64,000 nt of DNA, taken from the NCBI GenBank assembly GCA_037179515.1, contig JAXCGZ010003878.1, positions 16,001-80,000 of the forward strand. Direction: 5' to 3'. This stretch comes from Halocaridina rubra (Eukaryota; Arthropoda; Malacostraca; Decapoda; Atyidae). The position numbers were made by a program, and so were the translations under genes. Shown here in pieces: positions 52,511 to 64,000 of this stretch; the first letter of the stretch is position 1; each line of letters begins with the position of its first letter. The notes under the pieces are model-generated. The model was not told the DNA's origin. It ran no database searches and worked only from the letters and a program-made list of their open reading frames with translations.

Positions 52511-53439
52511 ACATTAGACTGCATGTTAACAGTTCAGTATTATTAGTATATTTAAAGTTTGTAGCAGAATAACCACAATGATGATTGAAACAACTTTTTT
52601 TTCTGCATTGTTGAGTTTTACTGTGTCTATAATAGAGTGCTTCCAAGTGCCTGTGGTTAAAGAAAGTTGTATAATACACTTAAGTTACCTAATCTATCGC
52701 TGCACGACAGCTATTGGTACAGAAAATGTCACGTGTTTCACTTGTCAGGAAGGACGGTTTCCACTTCTGCAACAGATACTGTATCTCTGATAAGTGGTAC
52801 TGGGCATCTACAAGTCACGTGATAAGTGTCAGACTAGATTTGTTATCAGTGGAGGGCATGGGTTACTTATGTTCGGATGACTTTGCAACTTCGACTTCGT
52901 AATGAATAGAGAAAATTTATGTTTGTGCCCCGATACTATGATTATTGTCACTTCATAGACTTAGAGCAATGAAGAACTCTTTTTAAGGAAGTCTAAAGCT
53001 TTTTAGTAATTAATACTTAGTGCATAAGATATTTTACATTATATTTTAAGTCTTAAGTATCGAATACGCTGTTTACATGACGGACAGAGATTGCCAATCG
53101 TTTCTATGCAAAGGTCGAAGGCACTGGTTCTAGTGTAAAACGCACCCGTCTCCTGTAAGGTAACGGCTCACGAGTCATCGGTTATGGCTTTGTGGTAGGT
53201 ATGAATTTGATGTTTTTATATTGTGTAATAAGTATTGGAAAAAGTGTCTGTTTCCTTTCTTACTCCCCTCCTCAGTTAGGGAAAAAATCTCCATAAGTTT
53301 TTGGTAGGTTTGGTTTGGTTAGTTAGATTCATTCAACCCTAGTTAAGAATTAAGTTGATAATGGAAGTAATTGTGTCATAGTACTTTTAGATATTATTTG
53401 ATTAAGATTCGTTTTAAACAGCCCCTAATAATTAGTACT
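52511..53439. other. No recognisable gene
   Basis: AT-rich. The 60-70-codon frames near 52578-52900 overlap each other and have no recognisable motif. Confidence 0.45.
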
Positions 53440-53715
53440 TATACCTTATCAAACCGTAATTCTTTGACATATATGTCCAAACCTCACGTCATCCACTCTT
53501 GGAACACTGCTACTTTTTTTAAAAATCCCTTAGATAAAATTATGGTTAATGATTACTATTACAACGCAGACGAGAGCCCCCCGTTGTTTACTCGAGAATA
53601 AAGAGGCACAACCAATTCTTGAATGAGCCACACTGCTGTATAAACACCCATACTTACCTTATTAAGGTGCGTAGCTACCTTAACGTACCAACCTAGCCCA
53701 ACCCAACCCATATTA
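53440..53715. repeat. Dispersed repeat related to 15270-15630
   Basis: AATTCTTTGACATAT, the CACTCTTGG-A block, CCAATTCTTGAATGAGCC and CTTATTAAGGT...GTA match the 15.3-15.6 kb region in order. It includes one end of the foldback element found there; the second inverted end is not clear here. Confidence 0.55.
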
Positions 53716-56700
53716 GGCTAGTATAAAGTTAGGACCCGAAATTCAACCAGGTTTGTTTAGCGGCAGGACAGGACAACTACTAAGCGCTATCCTCTGCCTG
53801 AGGCGTTCCATAGATAGTTTGTAATGAATGGATGTGAATAAGTGTTCAAGAGAAAAGGAGAGGAAATGCTGCTTTAGATATAGGGGAAAATGAGGCAGCA
53901 GAGCAAAATTTCATTGACAGGCAAGGACATTGATAGGAAATCCTGCAATTTATCTCAGAGATATGAATAGCCAGACTCATGCGCACGAACATATTTGAAG
54001 TAAAACATGAAGGTTTTCCACAAAGATAGAGCACCTCGTAATAAGCATTTTAAATATTCAAGCTCATAAAAGTAACATAGAGATAGGATCATTAAAGTTA
54101 TATTTAGTCAGAAAAAGTGATATAAAGATAATGATATGAGAAATGGAATATATGGCATACCCATTGAAGCCTTGAAATCTTTGTGTCTTTCACAATAAGA
54201 ATTAGCGTAAATGAAATCAAGCAATACTAGACAATATGCTATTATCACATAAATATCCATAATACATGTACCTCAATCTCCAAAAGCATGTAAGTTCCAA
54301 TATGCTATAATATGTATCTTTATATAAAAAGTTTTCATAATTAATGCTAGTATCTACCGACAACAAATATAGCACTTTTTTTATTTAAAATATGACATTA
54401 ATATTCGCAAGTTGGTATGACAAACATCCTTTCAACACATGGCTTGCTTGGTTTATTATGGGGTGTTACTATAACTTGAGGGTGATGAGCCCCCTCTTCT
54501 AAGAATAGAGACTTTACATCCTGTCATGGGTGTATCATATCCAGCGCCAGAGAAAAAGAGCTTTAAGCTGTAGCTCTCTTTATTTACCAGAAGTTAGAAA
54601 AAGACAGTGAAAATCAACCAAGTCTTGCAGCCTATATGACTGTTACTTTTTTAAGGCCTTTTTAGCTTCTTTGACTTTAAACTTGCTAAATGTTATCTTT
54701 ATCTTTGATCTAAACATTAAAAAAAAAATTGCAGACTTTCACCTATAAGTATTATTTCTTATCACAAAATTTCTTCATATTGGCATATTAATAACTTTAT
54801 TATATGAAGGGCATTCATAGAGGAGTTTAATATTTTTGTTCCCTGAAATTACAGTACAGCTTTATGATAATGCAGTATCCTTTGGTTATTAATTCTCCTT
54901 AATTGATTTATTAGGTGTCAGCGTTAATTTGAATAAAGGGAAGTCATTTGTAATTATCACATCAATTGTTGATAAAGTGAAAAGTCCTGCGGCACTAGAA
55001 TGACAACGTATAGCAAGATACTGCCTTATTCCTGTTATGAACTTGGGCATTGTTGGGAGCCCAGTTGTGCAAGGTCATCTTTTGAAATTTGTATCATTAG
55101 TTTCATTGAGAGCTGCCAGATCTATGGAGTCGTTTATCTGGTAAGACAAAGTTACTTTTTTCTATATATCTGTAGTTGGAGCCAGCACCATTACATTGGA
55201 ATTTTTATGTATAGCAAATATATTTAAGATTATGTATAATGTGTGCCATTTAATACTATTATGGTTTGTACTGCTGAGATAAAAATACATTCGTATTAAC
55301 AGTATTATTTATACTGGAGTAAGGGGTAGCTCATCGTAAATAAAGAACTTCATTTTATAATCGTAAATTCTTTAATGTATAATATATTTGGTATTCATTC
55401 ACCATTCTTTACTTATTTAAATATATACTCATTACTAAACCATTTCTTTCACATGTTAGCATTTTGATAACTCCCTAGGTATGTAAAGAAATCATCCAGC
55501 TTCAAACATGGGTAAACTCGTTTGTAAGTCAGTATGCCAATAGAAATTCAATACTGAAAGGTACTGTACATCTTATCCAACTGCTGTGGGGAGAAATGTC
55601 CAACATGTTGGTCGTAAAGTCATCAATTATGTTGCCTCATTTTGAAACTGTTTGGTTTGTATGCCAGATATTTGTATTCTTTGTGTTATTCATTAGCTTT
55701 GATGCGCACTTTGATGATTATACTTTTTTTTTTATATACCTTACAAGTCCTTTGCTTAAGTCTGTGTGTATGTTTTCTCTAGGTACGATTCATAAATATT
55801 ACTTCGCTCTCACCCAAACCATACTTCCCTCCTCATCATTTGTCCTTCGGAATCAGTCTTGATATTGTAAGCGTATTTCTGTTTCTTCTTTTTTTTTCAG
55901 CATTCTACTTTATTTAATTATAATATTGGAATAATTCTTTGTGTTTTGTTCCTTTTAGTTTTGGTTCTGATTTGAAGCTTGTGTTGCCTATTTTACTTTT
56001 GTCTGAGAGAACATTTACAGAGATTTGTACTTTATCTTCAAAATGGTTTACAGTTGTTAGATGTCCCTTACCTTAATTAATAATAATTATTGTAATTAGC
56101 TTACCTTGCTGTACACTTTCAATTTGCTGTATTTACCTGATGATTTTTCAGCTAACAGCCTCTATCTTCTTCAGATGATAATCCTATGAATTGAATTACT
56201 TTGTATATACAGTATTTTTATTAATTCTCGTTGAAATAATCTTCTGAGTTCTCTTTAGAAAATATTTTCTTTGACTGGCAGTATTGCCTCTTTGCTACTC
56301 CCTTAATAAGGACTTTTCTTTGGAAAATCTTGACAAATATAGTAAGTAAATGCCCCCCCAGTCTACTTATATTAGTGTGTCATATAAGCATAATTATATG
56401 TTATTGTGTAAAGGGGGAGTTACTCAATATAGATGTGTACGTACCCTGCTACTTAGTATTTGCTTGGTGTGAATGGGAGCCAGGTCGTTGACTTGTGCCA
56501 CATAGCTTTGGGGTTACTGAGGTCAGTTTTATACCTGTGAATTACTACATGTACCGTTTTCAATGTTCTCGTTTATACAGTCAGTGACTCTTCACCCTCA
56601 CCTACCTATACTATCAACAGACATATAGTATTCTGAATACAATGCTCCTTTATATACTTAAAGTAATGCATATAAATTGTAGATAGCTGAAATAACTTTT

Positions 56701-58230
56701 TAAATTTTATGCAATAAAAAGCTCTCTCTATTCCTTTCCTTTTGATCTGTCATTAGGGCCAGGATTTGTCATAGTTGGTATTTTATAGGATCAGCCGCCA
56801 CAATTTTTTTTCAAGTTAACCAGACAACGGCATTTCTTAATTTGAGTTGCATCAAGTGTGACTGGTTTAATTAACACTTATGATTGATATAGGCTTGGAA
56901 ACGCTTGATACAGGCTAGAGAAGTGGTTCTATAAATGTGTTCAGAAACATCTCATTTAATTTGTAAATTATTGTACTGAATAATTCTAAACACTAAGCTT
57001 TGCAAGTATGCTGTAAGCGTAGCCAAATGTGCATTGAATTCTATACACATGTGATGTTTTTGTATGTACACTTTCTTTATGATTAGATATATTTTATATA
57101 TTAATTGGAGTCTTTTATTCCACTCTTTACCTTCATGCCCACACCTGTCAGGATGGACATTATGCACCAAGAAAACGATTGAATATGGAATGGGTTTAGT
57201 GTAGTGGTTCTTTCACCCTTTTAAGTGAAGCTTACTTCCCCTTACCCTCCCTCCCCTACTTTGCTATTCCATTCTTTTCTCTTCGTTTTTCATAGCTAGT
57301 CTACCTCTTATTGAAATAGGACGTTAAAGTTCACGTGTGCAGACCTATCATTCCTTGCTTTACCTGGGATATAGAATTTCCAGTGTACATGGTTTCAGTT
57401 AGCTCATATATGTACTCTGGGTATATCTGTGCCTCAAGCTGGATGAGTTTTTCATCCATCACCTAAATTATAAAATATTGATGCCAGTGGTAGAGCCTTC
57501 TTAGAATTTTAGGAAATTATTACATTTCTAAAATGCAGGGGCTTTTAATTTATTTTCCGTTAATTTTATAAGAAGGTGATGTTTGTCTTATCTCTAATTT
57601 ATCATGCTTTAACTATAGGCCGTCAAAATTTGTAATAGAACTTTACTTGAAACACTCCTAAGACTCATAGCAACCCAAAGATCCCATATTACTTGGTATT
57701 ATACACATTACTCCATATTCATAAGTGCCTAATACATGTAGAAAGGCAAATACTACCCTTATATTTAAGTATTGTAATACAATTATGCTATGGAACTTTT
57801 AGAATAACCTAATTATCAGTCACCATATCTTTAAATATAGCATGTCTTGCAATATATTCATTGTTATAAACTCATGAACTACGTATTAGGCCATAAGTTG
57901 TCTAAGAGCATTTCCTCTTAATGCTAGCAGCTCAGCTGAGAAAGTGCTACAGATTGCTGTTTTACAAGATTCTGTATATAAACTCTCCTGACAATGGTTT
58001 TATGTAATTACCAGAAGAAAGACTTTTATTTGGCATATCAGTTCTCATTTTGTCAAGATAGAGGAGAGCTTCCAAAAATACTTTATGTATGTATTCCTAT
58101 CCTGTACTGTATCATTACATTATTATTACTGTATTTTGATTTATTCATATTGCATACTTTATGTTTTTTGTAGTGCTGTAGTTAAGTGTCTTTAGCCTAA
58201 GTACTGTACAGTACTGCATATGTTTGTAAT
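53716..58230. other. Long AT-rich interval without recognisable gene
   Basis: Only short open frames; none shows a known motif, and coding texture is absent. No tRNA, rRNA or tandem repeat was found. It may be intergenic or intronic. Confidence 0.5.
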
Positions 58231-58239
58231 GTACAGTAG

Positions 58240-58312
58240 GCTTTTTTTTATTAAACACAACTTATGAATGGACTTCTGGAATATAACACGTTCAAAAGTT
58301 GGGAGTGTCTGT
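58240..58312. mobile_element. Terminus of a pogo/Tigger-like element
   Basis: The right end in reverse complement reads TACAGACACTCCCAACTTTT then GAACGTG. It is preceded inside by the palindromic ACTTATGAATGGACTTCTGG. This resembles the TACAGGG-GTC ends at 16728 and 24918. The other end was not located. Confidence 0.35.
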
Positions 58313-59349
58313 ATGCGCGAAATTTATTTTATTCATTAGTTGAAAGCAAAGTTACTAATGACTTCATACTGAAACTCGTTATAAATCCCTGGACATACTG
58401 GTAAATGCCGCAGTTGATATGATAAGTGAATTACGAGATGTTTTCAAAATAATTCCACTCTAATAATTTATGCTACACAACTCCGTCGAATTGTTCAGTT
58501 ATGTAAGACATTAATTACAAAGCAAATTCATACTTATTTTTGACTAGATCCTTATAATATAAATTAATGTACCACTCCAAGATGTAAAAACAATAATAAC
58601 TTTGGATATTTAAAATAGAAAGTATCATGAAATTTACTAGTCTCCATTATTGTTTTCTAATAAATAATGTTTGCTATAAACAATATGTGGGATGGTTGAG
58701 TTTAAAGTGAGAAGTTTAGCATCCTGCTCCTTTAGTTCGTTCTATCTTTCTCTTACTCTGCAATTTTTTCTATCTCTTGGGCCAAAGGACAAAAGCACTG
58801 CCTCTGTGCTCCCCTGCATACTGTAAATGTCTACTTAACAATTGGGAATGAAGGGTGGGAATCCCCCCCCCCCCTTTGTATATTCCTCCGCTAATACCAA
58901 GGCGTATGAGGAGGTTCTGGTAGGAATTCTCCATCCAGAAGTTTATTTCTTTGATTTAGATGTAAGAAGAGTTAGGGTTGAGCTTTGGCTCTGCTATCTC
59001 CCCTACAGGGTGGATTGCTGCTGTTGTATATCAGGAGAATACTAAACAATTAAAAGTTTCCTTATAACTATTGAACATCAGACCATGTACATTTTGCTTG
59101 TTAGGAATTTAGAGTTTGAATAAGCTAATTGTGCATTTCAGGTTCTTTACATGCAGACCATAATCGCTGGAATCATGACTAATTGGTGAAAAACATGTAA
59201 ATATTGATTATTACATTGCAAGAATCTGGAAACGATTTACCTGAGCTGTGTAAAAGACAACATTTTTGTCCAGATCCCATATTATAGTAAAACAGTAGAA
59301 AGGACATGAAGAGAAAATTTACATACATATACAAATACAAACCTGGCCC
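58313..59349. other. No recognisable gene
   Basis: AT-rich. The part at 58790-58990 (CTCTGTGCTCCCCTGCATAC and a C-run at 58863-58874) resembles 30434-30540, suggesting an eroded dispersed repeat. Confidence 0.4.
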
Positions 59350-60870
59350 TATTCCCTCTTGTAATGGGCTGAACTAAGAAGCATGCCTTCACCACAATCC
59401 ACGCATACCTCTATTACTCCTCTTAGCTCTTTGTGGATAAAGGGTTGCCACATCCATCTCACCGCCTTGCTTCTGTCACCCACAAAGTAGGCAGGAAAGG
59501 ATATTCTACAGTGAGACCTGACAGCTGCAGCTGGTTTATCCCCACCGCTTCATCACATGGCAACTCCCCTCACACCAGCCCTGCACAGTTTGCTGAGCTA
59601 ATAGGTGCGAGAAATCCTTTGGCCCAAATAACCAATACACAATTCTCCTCCACTAAATTCCTATCTCTTGCATGCTCTCCTCCCTGCTCCACTGACATTC
59701 CACATACATCCATTGCCCTTTTCACGCCATCCATCCATCTCATTCAAGGTCTTCCTCTTGACCTAACTCCAACCTCTTCTACACACCACACTCTCTTAAA
59801 TATTCGTTCATCACTCATCCTTTCCATGTGTCCAAACCAACTCATACTCTCAGATCTAACCTATCCAACAGCTTTCTTTCAACAACCGTTCTCTGCCTGA
59901 TCTCCTTATATCTTACTCTATCTATTCTAGATACACCAGTCATACTTCTTAAACACTTCATTTCCATTACATTCACCTTGTTCTTTTCATCCTATCTTGC
60001 ATTCCAAGTCTTTTTTCCATACAATACTGTCGGCACAATCACACCTTCATATATCCTTCTCTTTGCCTTCAGTTCCAAATATTTATTTCTCATCACAATT
60101 TTCAACCCACATAGACATTCACTCGCTTTCTTCACTTTATAACTTACCTCCACATCCACTTGTGCATTCCTTGATGCATGTGACCCCAGATACTTAAAAT
60201 TCTCAGCTTCTTCAAGAAACTCCCCATTCACTCCTACATTCAATCTGCCAACATTAACACTCCACATGCATCTCATGACTTTACTTTTACCAATATTTAC
60301 CCTCAACTTCCTTCTTTCACACACCCTAACAAACTCAGTTACCAAATGATTGAGTTCATTCTCAGTATCAGCCACCAGTGCTGTATATCCGCAATAGCAA
60401 TTTATTCAGTTTCCACAACTTCCAAACTTACCCAGTAATTCCAAGCCTCAGTTTAATACTCTTTCATTTACTTCCCTTACCAGCCATCTGTGTACTCATT
60501 AAATAACTACTGCGTCATTACACGACCTTGCGTTCTACACAAACCAAGCACTCTTACAATTCCCGATACACACATGCTCTACTATTCATGTAAAATCTCT
60601 TCACCACATTCAACAAACTTCCACTTATTCCATACAGTCGCAATACACTCCACAACGCCTCTCTATCAACCCTGGCATGCACTTTCTCTCAGTCCATAAA
60701 AGCCCAAAAAATGTCTTTACCTTTCTCTAAGAACTTCTCACACACCTGTCTTACCACAAATACCAGATTCACACATCCTCTTCCTCTCCTGAACCCACTG
60801 TTTTTCCCCAGTCAATCTCTCATTACCTTTCCTAATTTTCTCGAGTAACACTTTTCTTAGTGATATTAAT
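59350..60870 (-). pseudogene. RTE-like LINE reverse transcriptase relic, minus strand
   Basis: Same family as 3660-4873. On the minus strand, from high to low coordinates: SGFRRGR near 60795, a KVHARVDREALW-type segment and SRACV near 60500-60700, LVREVNERV near 60460, then an open frame 60375-59992. That frame has CERRKLRVNIGKSKVMRCM, ENFKYLGSHAS and PTVLYGKKTW. Below 59990 come MKCLRSMTGVSR-like and later pieces in broken frames. The catalytic Ala-Asp-Asp block is lost in a frame break near 60375-60400. Numerous stops show an old copy. Unlike the first copy, it keeps the segment between palm motif A and RACV. Confidence 0.8.
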
Positions 60871-62119
60871 TGGGAATTATATATATTATGATGAAGTTGG
60901 CATCATATGAAAGAAGTTTAAGCAGATCTACTCTACATTTTGAGGACAGATGTATAGTAAATAAGATTTAGACTGAATAAGCAGTTCATAACTTGAATGA
61001 CTGAATACAGTAATAACTATGGTCTTAGTTAGAAGAAAGAGGAAGCGTGCTGTAAACAGAAATATTTGATTCAGATGCAGATCAGCATGATTACTGTAAA
61101 ATTCTCAAACCACATTAAGATATTAAAATGTTTAAATAAATAGAGAGAGAGCATCAGGAAGACATCTAAACCTAGGTATTGAGTGTGTTAATGATAAATA
61201 CTGAAATAAATGGAATAAAAAACTTTTTTCTAGAGGCAATAGATCAACGTATTCTTGAAATGACTAAAATTTTCAACAATAACTTTTTCACTGTGTTTAT
61301 AAAGGCTGTTGTCAGCGTGAACCTATATTACCATGTTTTAGAATTCTTCTTGTCAAAATTGTTAGCAACATAATGTGCAAAGTACTCCTAATACTGTACT
61401 AGATATAAATACATTTAGTGAATCTGAAAGTTATCACCCAAATATATTCCAGGTGACGGTGAATGAGATGGCTTTGCTCCCTATTGTTAAAAGTACTGTA
61501 ATTGGGATAATAGTAAAACAAATGTGATTTTGTCTCTAGTAATCTTGATTATTATATATGACAAATCTTGCTTAAGCAATCCAGTACTGTGTTTTGATTG
61601 AGTGAGTGAATTTGTTGATCAGAGTATCCGGTGATGTGATTTAATTAAAAGTCAGGAAAGCATGTGGTTAAGTATCTCATTATATATTGGCTTAAATGGT
61701 CTGTATATATGTAAACTTAGCTACGCTTTACTATGTTAAGCATTCTATAAAAAATTTAGATGGTACTCAGTTAGCAGTGAATTATTGTAAAGATCAATCC
61801 TGATTACATGTGGTTTATTTTTTTTAACCTTTATGAAAATGATAATGAATTATAGAATAGGTATGAAGGTAGGAATGAAATACTTTGCTAGGATAACCGG
61901 TGCAGTAGAAATGTCAGGTTATGCTGTAGAAAATTTTGATATAAATTTGTGTTCGTAGTAAAACTGAAGGTGAAGATATTTATTTAAATCCCTTTTGTAG
62001 AGCTTGTCTCCTGTTCTCTGTGAGGGGAAAAATTAATTGATGGGATTGTGCTTGTGGTACATCTTCAAAAGGCTAATGAAATTAGTCTGAGCTAGCTAAA
62101 AGTTAGTGAGTAGATTTTG
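60871..62119. other. No recognisable gene
   Basis: AT-rich, open frames under 65 codons without motifs. Confidence 0.45.
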
Positions 62120-63640
62120 CTATTGCCTAAAGCTGCATAGAGTAGCTTACACGTTGGAAGTGTTCATTGATGTAGATGACAGATGACTTACCACTAGTTT
62201 TAGTTGTGAAGGAGAGCATCTTTTGCAAAAGCCTTTGAATCTCTCAATGGTAATAGATATGTTGTTGGGGGTTTGCATTTTCTTCTTTGGTAAATAGGTT
62301 TACTATATCATTCATGTCACATAATTACTTATTTTATCCTCAGCTGCATTTTCTTCTCTTGTAAAAGGTTCACTTGCATCATTGAAGGCAAATTGTTACT
62401 TATTTAATCCACAGCTGTGTCTGAATCGTTAGACTCTTTTCTTAAAAGGGCATCTTTTAGAATGCTCTGACCTTTATTGAAATGTAAGGCTGTGATGAAA
62501 GGTTCCTGTTTGAATATCATGGTGGAGAGCAGTTTCCTTTTAAAAGAGTGGGATATAGCTGAGGCCCCTCTCTTTATACACTGAACTACGGTTTAGTATT
62601 CTGTGTACAGAAAAAATGGAACCTTTATATCTTCAGAGAAAAAAATATTACAACCAATTTCAAAATTTTATATGGCAATTGGATAAACGCTAGTCAGCAT
62701 GCCTGTTCATTTTTGCTCCCCTAATGAATGGAAGCTCCGTCTCTTCTGAGAAGTGTCTGTGTTCCTATATATGTATGCGAGAGGAGGATACTGCAATCAT
62801 TTCTTGTTCAGAGCTGGTGATTTAGACCCCTCTTTAGTGATAGGAGAGTCACCTTTATCTTCTTTTACATAGGGTGAGCCCGAAAGAGAAAATTTTGTGT
62901 TAATCACCATGAGAATGGTATTTGCCATTGTGTTTGTTATGTCTGGGAAGATGAGAAGGCTGACATCCATTACACCATAATTACAGTAACTCACTGAAAA
63001 ACAAGCCAGTAGTAAGTCCAGATGATGTAAAATCGAAGAGAGGAAGGGTGCTTTGAATTAATTGGTATTGTGAGTGAGGTGAGAAAAAAAAGCAACGAAG
63101 GTCAGTGGAGGTGAAATGTAGAAGAGATCAAACCTTTGCAGACTGTTAGCTCCTCTTCTTTGTTTTCTTTCTCAATAGGAATGGGATTCTGAGAGGTACC
63201 TGCAGTAGAGGGTTGAGGTTTTGAAGTAGCAGCAACTGAAGCATTATGGAAAATAGCAGTAAGCTTAGCATAGAAATCTATAAAATCCTTGTTTTTTTTT
63301 GTAGTTTTCTTTCATGTATTTTTTATATTGGGAAATGGATTTGGCCAACTTTTCTTTAATCTTGATATATGATCTAAAATTTCTCTCCTTTTCATGTAGC
63401 AAAGAACATGCACCAATGAATATCTAATACAGTACTGATCTCTTGCGCTTGATTATCTTAATTTGTTGTTAATTGCCTTGTTCTTTATATTTGGTATCCT
63501 CTCTCACTTTTTCTTATTTGCTTTAAATGAGTTCCACATTGTACGGCTCCTCTGAGCGTGATACCAATTCTTGCTGTATCTTATTGTTTCCCCCTCCTGA
63601 CTAATAATGTCTTCATTGATGGTATATAGATAAATTCAAG
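62120..63640 (-). pseudogene. Decayed protein-coding sequence of unknown family
   Basis: On the minus strand, stretches with clear protein-like texture follow in order: a Lys-rich helix (HEKERNFRSYIKIKEKLAKS, about 63412-63350); after a frame change in an A run at 63292-63300, FIDFYAKLTAIFHNASVAAT and a Thr/Ser/Pro then Glu-rich tail to a stop near 63078. Next is an open frame 62994-62797 with SGSPYVKEDKGDSPITKEGS, then KQEPFITALHFNKGQSILKD near 62500. Last come two similar acidic repeats (EPFTREENAAEDK-like) over a 72-bp tandem duplication at 62273-62417. No family is recognised. It could be a decayed host gene or an unclassified transposon protein. Confidence 0.4.
62273..62417. repeat. Imperfect 72-bp tandem duplication
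   Basis: TGCATTTTCTTCT(T/C) starts at 62275 and 62346, each followed by GTAAA, TTCA and TTACTTATTT blocks and ending near CACAGCTG/CTCAGCTG. It lies inside the decayed coding stretch and, in the putative frame, duplicates an acidic peptide. Confidence 0.7.
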
Positions 63641-64000
63641 ACTGTTAGTCATTTATAAAATTTTGAATGCTTCTACCAGAAAGCATTCATATTGTATGCG
63701 GTACTTTTTGTTTACTTTTGTCATATTTCTAGTCACCAGTTGTATGCGACAGTTTGTATATGGTTCTCTTACTGTTGTGTTGCTAACCTTATCCAAGCAA
63801 TCTACCTTCTGTTTTATATTTATCTTTACAAAATAAGCTTTGAAATGGAGCAATTACTCCTTGGTAAGAGGAATGTTTTGTTTGGAGGAAAATACTCTCT
63901 GTTTGACCAGAAGCATTGTCAGTTATTAACACGGTTCTTATGCAGATCGTTCTCTGTATGATTTTTCTTTACAAAAGGACTAAAATAACTTCTAACTAAG
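63641..64000. other. No recognisable feature at the right edge
   Basis: The 89-codon plus-strand frame at 63692-63961 and its antisense shadow have no motif. Confidence 0.4.

Noticed and set aside
59433..60197. Plus-strand open frames of 66-155 codons
   Set aside because: Antisense to the RTE-like LINE relic, which explains the sequence on the minus strand.

Overview
Type of organism. This is AT-rich eukaryotic DNA dominated by mobile elements and very long dinucleotide microsatellites. It has (TA)n tracts up to about 380 bp, (CT)n/(GA)n runs, CR1-like, RTE-like and Jockey-like LINEs, pogo/Tigger DNA transposons, tRNA-derived SINEs, and one spliced host gene with a 4.1 kb intron. Together these suggest an arthropod, most likely a decapod crustacean. 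That is an inference from texture; no species marker was found.

Layout. 1-3360: a decayed Ty3/gypsy pol (protease, RT, RNase H, integrase) broken mainly by point stops. 3660-13300: an RTE-like LINE fragment split by a complete 8,277-bp LTR retrotransposon (4874-13150). That element has 1,105-bp LTRs beginning TG and ending CA, a 5-bp CTAGG target duplication, a lysine-tRNA-type primer site and a purine tract. Its domain order is protease - integrase - RT - RNase H, so integrase lies BEFORE RT. This is the order of the Gmr1 group of Ty3/gypsy elements and differs from ordinary gypsy. 15.4-17.1 kb: two short inverted-repeat elements (MITEs). 17763-22370: the last two coding exons and poly(A) signal of a C7orf50/WKF-domain gene, the only clear host gene. 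A 1.2-kb direct duplication flanks its terminal exon. 24.2-42.4 kb: a nested mosaic in which pogo/Tigger elements, CR1-like LINE copies and SINEs are bounded by (TA)n arrays. In the clearest nest, a full-length 4.8-kb LINE sits inside a Tigger element that has (TA)n on both sides. 42.4-45.4 kb: a decayed Jockey-superfamily LINE. 46.2-52.5 kb: compound microsatellites, a poly(A)-tailed short repeat, a cluster of tRNA-derived SINE copies, and two abutting CR1-like LINE copies on the minus strand. 52.5-59.3 kb: mostly featureless AT-rich sequence with repeat scraps. 59.35-60.87 kb: a second RTE-like LINE relic, minus strand. 62.1-63.6 kb: unidentified minus-strand sequence that reads like decayed protein-coding DNA.

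How it fits together. Apart from the C7orf50-like exons, nearly everything recognisable is transposon-derived, and most copies are dead through stops, frameshifts or truncation. The LTR element is the most complete unit: one in-frame stop and one frame change in pol, with LTRs that differ at only about 3-4% of positions. The repeated placement of elements against (TA)n is the main large-scale pattern. It could reflect TA-targeting insertion, array growth from insertion junctions, or assembly joins at TA tracts.
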